64,000 bases of DNA from Tissierella sp032104385 (GCF_032104385.1 NZ_DAMCHJ010000013.1:1-64000), one strand, 5' to 3'. Positions 18,805 to 28,582 are shown, counted from the stretch's first letter. The notes: generated by a model from the sequence alone, not told the origin. Numbers and translations: made by a program.

Positions 18805-18814
18805 ATAATCACTC

Positions 18815-19930
18815 CTAATACAATCTAGCAAAAATACCTTTTATTTCGTTTCTTGATAATTCTATATAGTTATTTGCTAATAATCGTTGTTGTTTCTCAA
18901 GTACCGATACTGTAAATTCTTCAATCTCTTCTTCTTTCATGCCATATTCCCTAAGTGCTTTCTTAGGCAATAAGTTATTTAGTATTCTTTCAAGTTCATC
19001 ATATACATTTTCAACTGTAGTCCCGATTAAATCTGCTAACATCTTATTTACATCTTTGATTTTTCCATTTGGATTCAATCTATTGTACGTCTTAAATACT
19101 TCTACAAAGAATTGATAATTAACTTCCCCATGAGGCACATGATAAATTCCTCCTACTGGATAGGACAAAGCATGAACTGCTCCTACTCCAGTGTTTGCAA
19201 ATGCTATCCCTGCATAGTTACTTGCAATTAGGAAATCTTCTATTATTTCCACTCTATATTCTTCGCCCTTTTCAATAATTTCTAGATAGCCCTTTAAAAT
19301 GATTTCAATTGCTTTTATACTAAATAGCTCAGTATAACAATTAGATTTTGGTGATACCAATGACTCTATGGCGTGTATCAATGCATCTATGGAACTTGTC
19401 ACAAAAAATTTATACGGTAATGTTTTTACCATTTCAGGTATCATTATTGCATAATCTGCATATAGCTCATCTACTGCTAACCCCATCTTTGTACCTTTAG
19501 ATTTTATTTCAGCTATAGAAATATTAGTAGCTTCACTTCCAGTTCCGCAAGTTGTAGGAATTATAATTAGTTCCTTATCCTTTATTAAAGGTATAGTCTT
19601 TTCAAATAATTCCAGTGTATTTTTGATATTTTTAATTACAAATAGTTTTGCAATATCAATTACAGAACCTCCACCTATTGCAATTACTCTATTGAATTCT
19701 ATATCTTTAATATCAGTAAATATTTTATCTATCATTTCATCTGACGGTTCCCCTAAACCATATTTTTCTTGATATACAATATGGCATGGTAAGTTTAAAT
19801 GACCAAAATAAGGCTGATAAATATACTCATTAGTCAACACTAGGTCTTTTTCAGTTATTGGAAACGCCTCTACAAATTCAGTACATGTATTAAATTTATA
19901 TATTTCAGGTTTTACAACTAATTGTCTCAT
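18815..19930 (-). CDS. 4hbD: 4-Hydroxybutyrate dehydrogenase
   Basis: 371-aa iron-type alcohol dehydrogenase that reduces succinate semialdehyde to 4-hydroxybutyrate with NAD(P)H. Visible marks are the nucleotide-binding loop AIGGGSVIDIAK (about 95-106), TTCGTGSEATNISI, and metal-ligand histidines in DALIHAIES, HALSYPVGG and HVPHGEVN. Length and neighbours match 4HbD of the C. kluyveri type. It starts 23 bp after sucD. Family membership is certain; the substrate is inferred from the operon. Confidence 0.92.
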   Translation of the reverse strand: MRQLVVKPEIYKFNTCTEFVEAFPITEKDLVLTNEYIYQPYFGHLNLPCHIVYQEKYGLGEPSDEMIDKIFTDIKDIEFNRVIAIGGGSVIDIAKLFVIKNIKNTLELFEKTIPLIKDKELIIIPTTCGTGSEATNISIAEIKSKGTKMGLAVDELYADYAIMIPEMVKTLPYKFFVTSSIDALIHAIESLVSPKSNCYTELFSIKAIEIILKGYLEIIEKGEEYRVEIIEDFLIASNYAGIAFANTGVGAVHALSYPVGGIYHVPHGEVNYQFFVEVFKTYNRLNPNGKIKDVNKMLADLIGTTVENVYDELERILNNLLPKKALREYGMKEEEIEEFTVSVLEKQQRLLANNYIELSRNEIKGIFARLY

Positions 19931-19953
19931 TTAATCCACTCCCTTTTTATTAT

Positions 19954-21315
19954 TTAAACCCAAATTTCTTCATCTGTAGGTGCAGTTATTCCTGTTTTTA
20001 CAAAGGCTACTCTTGATATATTAATTAGATGTTTGTAGTTTAAGTTTTCTGATATACTATTATTTCCCCAAGTTCCACAACCTAAGGTAGTGGTTGGCGA
20101 TAAACTATTAAATAAGGAACCACCTGCTGTTGTAGATGATGGAGCATTTACCACTAATCTTGAAACAGTAAGATTTACCCCAGCATATCTTATATGCTCT
20201 TGATTATTTGAGTGGATTGCAGTTGTATGTCCTTTTCCTTCTAACTCAAGATTTGTTTGAGCTATTGCTACTGCTTCTTCAAATGTATTATATGGCAATA
20301 CTATCATTACAGGACACATCTTTTCTTTACAAAGCAAATCTTCTTTTCCAATACCATTTGGTTTTAACAATATTACTTTAGTTTCCTCTGGCACTTCAAC
20401 GCCTGCTAAATTTGCAATAAATTGTACTGATTGCCCTACTATATCCCCATTTATCACTACATTTTTAAATAAAACATCTCTAAATTTGCTCACTGTTGCT
20501 TCATCTCCAACATAGAATGCTCCATTTACTTCCATTGCTTTTACGACCTCTTCATATTTATCTTGAGGCACTATAATAGATTGCTCTCCTGAACAAATAA
20601 TTCCATTATCAAATATTCTTCCCGCTATTACTTTTTGAGTAGCTTCTATGAAATCTATATCTCTATCTATGATTACTTGAACATTACCAGCCCCTACTCC
20701 AAAGGATGGTTTTCCACTTAAATATGCTGATTTAACCATAGCCATTCCACCTGTAGCTAATACAACATCAGATTTTTGCATTAATTCATTTGTTAATTCA
20801 ATCGATGGTTCTTCAATTATTTGAATTAAATTATCAGGTGCACCTAGCTTTTTAATTTCCACATTCATTAACGCTACTGCATGAGTACTTGATTTTTTTG
20901 ATCTTGGGTGAGGAGCTACAATTATTGCATTTCCACCTTTCAATGCAAACATTGCATTACACATAGGTGTAACAATTGGATTTGTAGTAGGAGTAACAGC
21001 ACAAACCACTCCTATAGGTTTAGCTATAGAAATCAATCCATTTTCATAGTCTTCATCTATTATGCCTACGGATTTTTTACCTTTCAAGCTATTCCAAATG
21101 GTCTTAGCTTTACCCCTATTTTTGGCAACCTTATCTTCATATACTCCCATTCTTGTTTCTTCTACTGCTTCCTTTGCTAAACTCTCAGCATTATCATAAA
21201 TTACCTTGCCCATTGCTTTTACAATATTATCTACTTGTTCTTGAGTAAATTTTTCAAATACCTTCTGAGATTCTCTAGCTTTTTCCACCATCATATCCAC
21301 AGTTGTCTTATTCAC
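19954..21315 (-). CDS. sucD: Succinate-semialdehyde dehydrogenase, CoA-acylating
   Basis: 453-aa aldehyde dehydrogenase of the CoA-acylating branch, reducing succinyl-CoA to succinate semialdehyde. The catalytic cysteine lies in DNGIICSGEQSI (about residue 242). The cofactor site loops VTPTTNPIVTPMCN and VGAGNVQVIID are present. The start is a GTG with GAGGGATGG upstream. It is the first gene of the operon, about 32 bp downstream of the transcription start expected from the sigma-54 promoter. A general acetaldehyde dehydrogenase would look similar, but 4hbD, abfT and abfD immediately downstream fix the role. Confidence 0.9.
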   Translation of the reverse strand: MNKTTVDMMVEKARESQKVFEKFTQEQVDNIVKAMGKVIYDNAESLAKEAVEETRMGVYEDKVAKNRGKAKTIWNSLKGKKSVGIIDEDYENGLISIAKPIGVVCAVTPTTNPIVTPMCNAMFALKGGNAIIVAPHPRSKKSSTHAVALMNVEIKKLGAPDNLIQIIEEPSIELTNELMQKSDVVLATGGMAMVKSAYLSGKPSFGVGAGNVQVIIDRDIDFIEATQKVIAGRIFDNGIICSGEQSIIVPQDKYEEVVKAMEVNGAFYVGDEATVSKFRDVLFKNVVINGDIVGQSVQFIANLAGVEVPEETKVILLKPNGIGKEDLLCKEKMCPVMIVLPYNTFEEAVAIAQTNLELEGKGHTTAIHSNNQEHIRYAGVNLTVSRLVVNAPSSTTAGGSLFNSLSPTTTLGCGTWGNNSISENLNYKHLINISRVAFVKTGITAPTDEEIWV

Positions 21316-21358
21316 TAACCCATCCCTCTTTTCTTATTTATTCTTGGTTATTTAATGT

Positions 21359-21374
21359 TGCAAGAAATATGCCA
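21359..21374 (-). promoter_or_regulatory. Sigma-54 promoter of the 4-hydroxybutyrate operon
   Basis: On the minus strand this reads TGGCAT-N5-TTGCA, a full match to the -24/-12 consensus with correct spacing, about 45-60 bp before sucD. A sigma-54 activator gene lies just upstream. Confidence 0.9.
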
Positions 21375-21464
21375 TCTTTACAAAGTTTATGACATTTTTC
21401 CTTCACCACTATCTATCTCGTTAAATAATTAACTATTCTACGTAAAAAAATCCCCAGTCAAAAA

Positions 21465-21482
21465 TGTTGCATTATTGCATCA
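21465..21482. promoter_or_regulatory. Candidate activator binding site 1
   Basis: TGTTGCATTATTGCATCA contains two TGCA half-sites four bases apart, about 95 bp upstream of the -24 element, the usual distance for an upstream activating sequence. It is shared in style with the dyad at 21568-21579. Confidence 0.5.
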
Positions 21483-21567
21483 TTTTCGCTAGGAATTTTT
21501 GATATTTTTTTAACTATATTGGCTAAAATAAGAACTTTCCTTTTCTTTATTTTATTGATGTATTTTC

Positions 21568-21579
21568 GCAACTAGTTGC
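21568..21579. promoter_or_regulatory. Candidate activator binding site 2
   Basis: Perfect 12-bp palindrome GCAACTAGTTGC, just past the stop codon of the activator gene and about 195 bp upstream of the sigma-54 promoter. Confidence 0.5.
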
Positions 21580-21592
21580 ATTTTTACAACAA

Positions 21593-22969
21593 CTATTTAT
21601 ACTTCTGTCTCTTTCGTACAAAAGTAGCCGGATCTATTTCTAGTACCTTTGCCGCATCACGCACATTACCGTATGTATTGAAAGCAATTTCTAGTAAATG
21701 TTTTTCAACTTTATTTAAGGCTTGTTTTAATGGTACTATCTCATTTTCATTGATCACATTCTGTGCCTTATCCCACGCTAATATGGACTTAGGAAGATCA
21801 GATTTGCTAATTATATCTTTCTCTGACATTACCATTATTCTCTCAATAATATTTCTAAGTTCTCTTACATTACCTTTCCATTCATAAGAATATAGTATCT
21901 TTAGTGCTTCACTGGATATAGTTTTTTTAAATCCATATTTCTTATTTAACTTATTTAAAAAAGAATGTATAAGAGGTATGATGTCATCTCGTCTATCTCT
22001 CAGAGGTGGTATTGTAATTGGTACTATATTTAATCTATAATACAAGTCCTCTCTAAATAACTTTTCTCTTACCATTTCCTCAAGATTTCTATTAGTTGCT
22101 GCCAGAATTCTTACATCTACTGTTATTTCTTCTATTCCACCAACCCTAGTAAACTGTCCATCTTGAAGTACTCTTAGGAGTTTTACCTGCATATCAAGTG
22201 GTAATTCCCCTATTTCATCTAAGAATATTGTACCTCCATCAGCTACTTCAAACAAACCTATTTTTCCTTCTTTATTTGCTCCTGTAAATGCTCCCCTTTC
22301 ATATCCAAATAATTCTGCTTCTATTAATGTTTTAGGTATTGAACCACAATTAACCTTTATAAATTGTTTGGCTTCTCTATTGCTATTTTTATATATTAAC
22401 TTTGCTATTTCTTCTTTTCCTACGCCAGTTTCTCCTGTTATCAACACTGTTGTATCAATAGGGGCTACCCTGATTGCCATTTGAATGATATCTAACATCT
22501 TCTTATCCATGGCAATCAAGTCATTATTTTTTAGCAATTCTATTTTCATAGCTTCCAGTTCTACTGAATATTTCTTTGTCAGGTTTTCTTTTTCATCCAA
22601 TTTTTCTTTTAATTCATAAAGTTCAGTAATATCCCTTACATTTGTAACTACCATAGTAATATCTCCATTATTGTTAAATACAGGCGTAGCGGTAACTAAT
22701 GCTTTCTTACCAGTTTTAAAATTTTGCTCAATGGTATTTACCTTCCTATCTTTTAATACTAATAATGTCGCAGATTGAGATATATAGCCTTCTTTTACTA
22801 AATCCCTCATATTGCGTCCTATTAGCTCATCTATTTTTATCCCAGCAATTCTTTCATATGCTTTATTTACCATTATTGTATTTGCTTCTCCATCTGTAAT
22901 ATAAATTCCATCGTAGGATGAATCTAATATATCGTTTATTCTTAAATGTAAATCTTTTTCAAAAAACAA
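21593..22969 (-). CDS. Sigma-54-dependent activator with PAS domain
   Basis: 458 aa. The TTG start has AGAGGGG upstream. A PAS sensor occupies about residues 10-120 (SSYDGIYITDGEANTIMVN) and is followed by a short coiled coil. The AAA+ ATPase domain spans about 155-390, with Walker A GETGVGKE (179-186) and the sigma-54 contact loop GAFTGA (226-231). A Fis-type helix-turn-helix closes the protein (GNVRDAAKVLEIDPATFVRK). It ends 277 bp upstream of sucD, with a consensus sigma-54 promoter and dyads between them. It is therefore the likely activator of the 4-hydroxybutyrate operon. The PAS ligand is unknown. Confidence 0.92.
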   Translation of the reverse strand: MFFEKDLHLRINDILDSSYDGIYITDGEANTIMVNKAYERIAGIKIDELIGRNMRDLVKEGYISQSATLLVLKDRKVNTIEQNFKTGKKALVTATPVFNNNGDITMVVTNVRDITELYELKEKLDEKENLTKKYSVELEAMKIELLKNNDLIAMDKKMLDIIQMAIRVAPIDTTVLITGETGVGKEEIAKLIYKNSNREAKQFIKVNCGSIPKTLIEAELFGYERGAFTGANKEGKIGLFEVADGGTIFLDEIGELPLDMQVKLLRVLQDGQFTRVGGIEEITVDVRILAATNRNLEEMVREKLFREDLYYRLNIVPITIPPLRDRRDDIIPLIHSFLNKLNKKYGFKKTISSEALKILYSYEWKGNVRELRNIIERIMVMSEKDIISKSDLPKSILAWDKAQNVINENEIVPLKQALNKVEKHLLEIAFNTYGNVRDAAKVLEIDPATFVRKRQKYK

Positions 22970-23047
22970 TACCTATCACCCCTCTCTGCATTAATTATAC
23001 TATATTTTAACACAAATACGAACTACCTTTAAGAAAGGAAAGTCCGT

Positions 23048-23090
23048 AAAAAATAAATTGCTCAGAAATATCCTAAGCAATTTATTTTTA
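23048..23090 (-). terminator. Terminator after the nucleoid-associated protein gene
   Basis: AAATAAATTGCT pairs with AGCAATTTATTT around a 13-nt loop, with TTTTTT following on the minus strand. It lies about 100 bp after the stop codon. Confidence 0.8.
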
Positions 23091-23193
23091 TAGCATATAG
23101 AAAAGCCCTCATTTAATTTTGATTCCTTTAAAAAATCCAGACCTAATTTGGTTCCAGAAAAAGCTACCTTACAATGCTTCGATAGAAGCTTTT

Positions 23194-24189
23194 TTAATTC
23201 CCTTGTTTAATCTTACTAATATTTTTTATTATTATAGATATAGTTCCATCAGGGTTATTTACAAATTCAATTATATTCCTATCTCTATAAATATCAACTG
23301 GTATATCCAGTTGAATACCATTATCCATCTTGATTTTGTGTACAGTTAATTTCTTTTCTGGTTTTTTCCCTTCTAAATCTACAACTTTATTGACCCCTGC
23401 CTCTTCAACTCTTTCCATATATTCTTTTTTTATATCAGGACTATTTTTAAATATTGCATTTGCAACATTTTCTACTTCGATACTGCCACTATCAAGATTA
23501 TCATAAATAGCTTCTTTAATTTCAGATACCTTATTAAAATCATCATCATAATATTGCTTAGTAATATCCTTAGCTACTTCTCTAATTACTTTAATACTTT
23601 CTTTAATGGAAAGATCTGTATCACAACCTAGAAACATCTTAGAAAAATATAATATCTTTTCTCCCTCAATATCATATTCTCTCTCAAATATCTTTAAAGA
23701 TAAATCTTCCAAATTAATTAATACTGCTTCAATATTTTTCTGTGTTTCTGATGGAAACATTACTTTATTTATTACTATTTTATTTGATGTGCCAGAATCT
23801 CCGTAATCAACATAATGAGTATATCCTTCCTTATAATTAAACTTTATAATAATGAGATAGTTATGTGTTTCAATATTTAAAGAAGCCATTAACAAGTCAC
23901 CACTAGGTATTTCAATATACCTTAGCATAAGTTCGTATAATTTCTCTGCAATAGATATACTGGTATCAATGAAATTTTCATTTATATTTTTAATTAAGTC
24001 TTTAATCTGTGAGTTTTCAATAAATTTTCCTGACTTAACAGCTTGATCATTAAATATTCTTTCAATATGTTTTCCAATAAACTCCTGTACCTTTTCATCC
24101 TCTAACTGTAAATTTTCCTGAGAATAAACTGGCAGTGCAGCAGCAGAATCAAGTATATGAAGTATAGCATTGTTTATTTTGATTTCCAA
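23194..24189 (-). CDS. Nucleoid-associated protein, NdpA/YejK (37-kDa) family
   Basis: 331 aa, the expected length. TTG start with GGAGTG upstream. The opening (INNAILHILDSAAALPVYS), the central stretch HNYLIIIKFNYKEGYTHYVD and the C-terminal GIQLDIPVDIYRDRNIIEF fit the NA37/YejK family, which binds DNA and co-purifies with the nucleoid in enterobacteria. It is monocistronic here, with a terminator downstream and a large hairpin upstream. Its role in clostridia is not established. Confidence 0.75.
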   Translation of the reverse strand: MEIKINNAILHILDSAAALPVYSQENLQLEDEKVQEFIGKHIERIFNDQAVKSGKFIENSQIKDLIKNINENFIDTSISIAEKLYELMLRYIEIPSGDLLMASLNIETHNYLIIIKFNYKEGYTHYVDYGDSGTSNKIVINKVMFPSETQKNIEAVLINLEDLSLKIFEREYDIEGEKILYFSKMFLGCDTDLSIKESIKVIREVAKDITKQYYDDDFNKVSEIKEAIYDNLDSGSIEVENVANAIFKNSPDIKKEYMERVEEAGVNKVVDLEGKKPEKKLTVHKIKMDNGIQLDIPVDIYRDRNIIEFVNNPDGTISIIIKNISKIKQGN

Positions 24190-24273
24190 TTTTATTCACT
24201 CCTTGTAATTATTCAATATCTATCTTATCATTTATTTTTCATAATTAAAATTATAAATTAGTACAGTATATAC

Positions 24274-24340
24274 ACTAATAAATTGGGGACATACTTTGGC
24301 AATAGGTGTTCTTGCCAAGATATGTCCCCAATTTATTAGT
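24274..24340. repeat. Long hairpin element (29-bp arms)
   Basis: Arms 24274-24302 and 24312-24340 pair with only two mismatches around a 9-nt loop. They include TTGGGGACATA and TATGTCCCCAA. No U-tract follows on the minus strand, so it looks more like a REP-type or miniature mobile element inserted after the PucR gene than a normal terminator. Confidence 0.75.
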
Positions 24341-24349
24341 TTTTCATAA

Positions 24350-26020
24350 TTATTTTCCTAGTAATTCTTTTATCTTAATAGCTATCTCCAAATTTAATCT
24401 ATGATTTGGATCTTCTAAATCCATACCAGTTATTTCAACAATTCGTCCAATTCTATACAAAACCGTATTATAATGAGTAAATAGTTGTTCAGATATTCTA
24501 GTCAAGTTTCCATTATTTTTAAAATATACATCCAATGTTTTAACTAATTCCGTAGATTTTTTATCATCATAATCAACTAGTGGCTTTAATGTAGAATTAT
24601 AGAAATCCTCTAACTCATCTACTAAGCTATCTTGTGATAGAATTTTAAATATTCCCAGTTCTTCAAAAGTAACTATCTCTTTAGCTGTAATAACCTTTCC
24701 TATTCTAACCGTTCTAACAGCATCTTGAAAACTCTTATCTACACTATCTAACCCCTTATAAGTCCTTCCTACTCCTATTCTCACATCTAAATCATCACAT
24801 TTTGTAGATATGCATTCAATAATTTTCTGATTAAAATCCTTGATTCTATCTGAAACTTGTTTTTCTTCTTGAAAACTTAATAAAATTTGAACTCCATTAC
24901 CCTTAGTAGATACTATTCCATTTAAATTTAAATACTGCATCAATTCCTCTATCATATTAACGATTGGATTTATAAAATCTTGTATGTAATCAATTAATGT
25001 ATCCGTTTCATTCAATTGAGTTTTATGTTTTAAGCTCATTACTTCTATGGCATAGTAATTTTCAATTTGCAAATTAAAAAACCTAGCCCTATCTAATGCC
25101 TTTTTCTTTCTTTTTAAATCTATGGAAATTAAATCCTCAAAGAACTCTGACCTATATCTAATTTCAACTTCTTTAATAGATAATTCTTGCAGTATTGACA
25201 AAGCTATAGTAGTTGATGCTGACTCAATTATAGCTAAATCAAATCCCCCCAAAGGCATGTCTGTACTCCAAGCAAATAGATGTCCATATACATGATCCCT
25301 CAATACTATAGGCATAATCATTCTTTTAATATATTTTCCATTGATAAGAACCTTATCCTCAATTAGCTTCTTCAATCTATTCTTTGTATTATTCGGCTCA
25401 TAAAATTCTTTTACCTCCTTCATCAATTGAGAAGTATAAGATTCATTCATACCATTAATACATTCAATAATTTCATTTGAAAAGTTAAGATGAAGAATTA
25501 CTGGGTTTTTAATATTCTCTTGCACTATAGTAGTTAAGTCTTTTAACCCATCACCTTCTAGCATTGCACCCATTAGTCTTTCGTGAAGCTTTTCTATTCT
25601 TTCCAATAAGGATGCCTGTTTATTAAATATTTCCTTAAAGGCTGACATCATTATATCAGATAATGGAATGGAGGAATGTATATCTATTATAGGAAAACTT
25701 AAATCATTGGCTAAATCTAAAACTTCTGGAGAAAGTGCATCAAGATATGGCGATATCTTGATGCCAATACCAGCTAGTTTTTTTGATGCACATTCTTTTA
25801 TTAACTCTATCTGATCATCTACATTGTCTTGTTTAAATGAATAAGCAGTAGTTAGCAAAAACTCTCCTTCCGTTGTCCACTCCAATATATCAGGATCTGC
25901 CATTATATTTATTCTAGATATGGTATTTCTAGCACCTCTAAATCCTGCTATCAAATTACAAGATGCCATTGCTTCAAGTTTTAACATATCTTCTATACTA
26001 ATACCATTTTGCCTAGCCAT
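24350..26020 (-). CDS. pucR: PucR-family transcriptional regulator
   Basis: 556 aa from the ATG at 26020 (AAAGGAG about 9 bases upstream). The N-terminal PucR domain covers about 1-125 (LEAMASCNLIAGFRGARNTI) and a CdaR GGDEF-like region lies in the middle. The C-terminal PucR helix-turn-helix is clear (NLTRISEQLFTHYNTVLYRI). PucR proteins respond to purine breakdown products and control purine catabolism. It begins 16 bp after guanine deaminase and is cotranscribed with it, which fits a local purine-salvage regulator. The inducer is unknown. Confidence 0.9.
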   Translation of the reverse strand: MARQNGISIEDMLKLEAMASCNLIAGFRGARNTISRINIMADPDILEWTTEGEFLLTTAYSFKQDNVDDQIELIKECASKKLAGIGIKISPYLDALSPEVLDLANDLSFPIIDIHSSIPLSDIMMSAFKEIFNKQASLLERIEKLHERLMGAMLEGDGLKDLTTIVQENIKNPVILHLNFSNEIIECINGMNESYTSQLMKEVKEFYEPNNTKNRLKKLIEDKVLINGKYIKRMIMPIVLRDHVYGHLFAWSTDMPLGGFDLAIIESASTTIALSILQELSIKEVEIRYRSEFFEDLISIDLKRKKKALDRARFFNLQIENYYAIEVMSLKHKTQLNETDTLIDYIQDFINPIVNMIEELMQYLNLNGIVSTKGNGVQILLSFQEEKQVSDRIKDFNQKIIECISTKCDDLDVRIGVGRTYKGLDSVDKSFQDAVRTVRIGKVITAKEIVTFEELGIFKILSQDSLVDELEDFYNSTLKPLVDYDDKKSTELVKTLDVYFKNNGNLTRISEQLFTHYNTVLYRIGRIVEITGMDLEDPNHRLNLEIAIKIKELLGK

Positions 26021-26036
26021 AGACAACATCTCCTTT

Positions 26037-27308
26037 TTAAGGTTCTTCTATCTTTACCCCTTGAACATATCTCTCCATTATATGCCTATCATCACCTATA
26101 TAAATAAACTTTTGGAGTCTTTCTTCTATTGTTAATTCATCAATATCTGATAAAGTACTATCATCTATTATTAGAGCATCAAAATCATAACCTTTTTCAA
26201 AGCTTCCAACCTTACCAAAGAAACTACCTCCACCTTTGGTTCCAAGGAAAAACCCTTCACTAAATGTAAGAGGCGCTAACTCTTCACCTGTATTTAACCA
26301 AGTCATTTTAGAAGCCTGAATAGTTCCTGCTATAATACTGGGTATACTTAGACTATTTCCACCTGAGATATCAGATGCCAATCCAACTGATACTCCTTTA
26401 TTTAAAAACTTTCTAACAGGCATTATTCCACTTGATAAATTATAATTTGAATAAGGACAATGTGCAGCATAAACTCCATTTTGAGCCATTAACTCAATTT
26501 CTTCATCCGTATTATATATACAATGAGCCATTATAGTCTTGGTTTGACCAAATAAATTGAAATCATTATAAACTGAAGCGTAGTTTTTAGAATCTGGAAA
26601 AAGTTCTTTAACCCAAATAACTTCTGATCTATTTTCACTTAAATGAGATTGAACAGGGATTTTATAATCCACTGCTAAATTCCCTAAGCTTTCCAGCAAT
26701 TCTTCGGAGCAGGTTGGTGCAAATCTAGGTGTAATAATTGGTTTCACTAAAGATGATTTATTCATATATTCTTTTAATATCTCTTCTGTATCTACAATTG
26801 AGGTTCTTGTATTCTCTATAAGATATTCTGCAGTATTTCTATCCATATTTACTTTTCCTATATATGCTCCTAGACCAGATTCTATAAACATATCCAATAA
26901 AAGCTTTGTACTTCCCTTATGAATACTTGAAAAAACCACTGCTCTAGTGGTACCAACTCTCCACAGTTCATTTATAAGTCTAGAATATACTTTCTTAGAA
27001 TAATCTAAGTCATCATATTTCCCCTCTTCAGGAAATGTATAGGTTTCAAGCCATGGAATAAGTTCCTTATCTAATCCTAATCCCCTATTAGGATATTGAG
27101 GAGCATGAAGATGTAAATCAACAAATCCCGGTATTATTATCTTATCAGAAAAATCTTTCAATGGATAGTCTTTGTAAGAATCCTCTAAAGTTTTACAAAT
27201 ATCCACTACTTTCCCCTTTTCTATTATTATGTATGAGTTCTCATGAGTTTCAAATTTTTCTTTCGTAGGAGTAAAAGCTATATTACCCTTTAATACCATT
27301 CTACTCAT
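26037..27308 (-). CDS. guaD: Guanine deaminase
   Basis: 423-aa amidohydrolase converting guanine to xanthine and ammonia. The zinc motif is PGFVDLHLHAPQYPNRG, and the PQYPNRG segment is characteristic of guanine deaminases. Further ligands are in HLSENRSEV, AHCIYN and ASDISGG. The start ATG has GAGGTG upstream. It forms a two-gene operon with the PucR regulator. Other purine-ring degradation genes are not in the window. Confidence 0.92.
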   Translation of the reverse strand: MSRMVLKGNIAFTPTKEKFETHENSYIIIEKGKVVDICKTLEDSYKDYPLKDFSDKIIIPGFVDLHLHAPQYPNRGLGLDKELIPWLETYTFPEEGKYDDLDYSKKVYSRLINELWRVGTTRAVVFSSIHKGSTKLLLDMFIESGLGAYIGKVNMDRNTAEYLIENTRTSIVDTEEILKEYMNKSSLVKPIITPRFAPTCSEELLESLGNLAVDYKIPVQSHLSENRSEVIWVKELFPDSKNYASVYNDFNLFGQTKTIMAHCIYNTDEEIELMAQNGVYAAHCPYSNYNLSSGIMPVRKFLNKGVSVGLASDISGGNSLSIPSIIAGTIQASKMTWLNTGEELAPLTFSEGFFLGTKGGGSFFGKVGSFEKGYDFDALIIDDSTLSDIDELTIEERLQKFIYIGDDRHIMERYVQGVKIEEP

Positions 27309-27480
27309 AATCTATCACCTCTTATATTATTAGCTATGACTTTTGATACTTGTCAGCATAATTTTTCATATCCATTATAATATTATCTAGATAACAATCC
27401 TATGTATATATTATACAAATTAGTTTTATAAGCATAACCAATTTTTTTCAGCTATATAATCTATATACCCACATAAAAAA

Positions 27481-27510
27481 TCCTTCTTAATAAAATCTTT
27501 TATCTTTTTA
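27481..27510 (-). terminator. Terminator after LysR gene
   Basis: TCCTTCTTA (27481-27489) pairs with TAAGAAGGA (27502-27510). On the minus strand TTTTTTA follows. It ends the sulfite-linked LysR transcript before guaD. Confidence 0.75.
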
Positions 27511-27531
27511 CTAAGAAGGACTAAGTAGACC

Positions 27532-28434
27532 CTAATATACCTTTTCCAGAAGAGCTATCTCCTTATATTGATAAATTGCTTCCATAACTTCTTCCATTGC
27601 CTTATCTATAATCTTATCCTTATGATATACAATACTAAAATTTCTTTCCCATTTAAATTCTGGATTATTGATTAAATGCATCATTCCATTTCTTATTTCT
27701 TCTTCCACTAGGCGAATAGAAAGAACTCCCAAACATTGATGTTCCATTATTGCATTTTTCATAGCCCCTGGGCAATTGGTTTCCCAACGAGTTTTTATAG
27801 TAATACCATTATCCATTAAATATTCCTCAAACAATCTCCTTGTTCCGCTTCCTCTTTCCCTCATAACAAAATCCATATCTTGTAAATCCCATGGATTAAT
27901 CTCTTGTTTTTTGCAAAAAATATGCTCATTACTACAAACAAGAACTAAGTAATCATCTACTGCAGGAATACAAATTAAATTAGGATTAGTAATTTTTCCT
28001 TCTACCAAAGCAATGTCCAATTCCGATTTTAATAACCTTTCTTCTATGGTACTTGTATTATTTACATAGGCATAGGGATCAATATTAGGACTATTTTCCT
28101 TAATTCTAAGTATTATATCAGAAAGAAGACAGTTTCCTATAGTTATAGTAGCACCAATATATATTTTAGTAATTCCATTTATGGAAAACATCTTTTCTTC
28201 CAAATCATCATATTGTTTTACTACTTTTCTGGCATATGAAAGTAATCTTTCTCCTTCTGGAGTTATATGTAATCTTTTGCATAATCGTTCAAACAGAAGG
28301 ACACCATAATGCTCCTCAAGCTCTCTAATAGTCTGGCTTACAGTAGGTTGAGAAATAAAAAGTTTTTCTGCTGCAACACTCATCTTTCCGTTATCAGCAA
28401 CTTCAATAAATATTCTTAAATGTCTTATTGTCAT
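27532..28434 (-). CDS. LysR-family regulator, YeiE/CysL-like
   Basis: 300 aa. The ATG at 28434 (7 bases after AGGGTG) is preferred to the ATG at 28440. The N-terminal helix-turn-helix is standard (AAEKLFISQPTVSQTIRELE), followed by the effector domain with VCSNEHIF and RERGSGTRRLFEEYL, the latter typical of the CysL/CbbR/YeiE branch. It is divergent from the CoA-disulfide reductase and sulfite reductase genes, and a yeiH-like gene is nearby. In enterobacteria YeiE lies next to yeiH and has been linked to sulfite sensing. It therefore probably controls this sulfite set. Confidence 0.88.
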   Translation of the reverse strand: MTIRHLRIFIEVADNGKMSVAAEKLFISQPTVSQTIRELEEHYGVLLFERLCKRLHITPEGERLLSYARKVVKQYDDLEEKMFSINGITKIYIGATITIGNCLLSDIILRIKENSPNIDPYAYVNNTSTIEERLLKSELDIALVEGKITNPNLICIPAVDDYLVLVCSNEHIFCKKQEINPWDLQDMDFVMRERGSGTRRLFEEYLMDNGITIKTRWETNCPGAMKNAIMEHQCLGVLSIRLVEEEIRNGMMHLINNPEFKWERNFSIVYHKDKIIDKAMEEVMEAIYQYKEIALLEKVY

Positions 28435-28473
28435 AGCCATTCACCCTTTATTTATTATAAATTTAAAACATCT

Positions 28474-28539
28474 ATAGGTTTTACCTATGATTATGATTAG
28501 ATAATATCACTTTATTAATAGTTAAACAAGTGATATTAT
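28474..28539. promoter_or_regulatory. Two dyads in the LysR divergent promoter
   Basis: ATAGGT-TTT-ACCTAT (28474-28488) fits the LysR T-N11-A box. Further on, ATAATATCACTT (28501-28512) pairs with AAGTGATATTAT (28528-28539). Both lie between the LysR gene and the reductase operon and are candidate recall and activation sites. Confidence 0.55.
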
Positions 28540-28582
28540 TATACTATAACGATCGTTAAAAATACTACAAAGGAGTGAGGGT

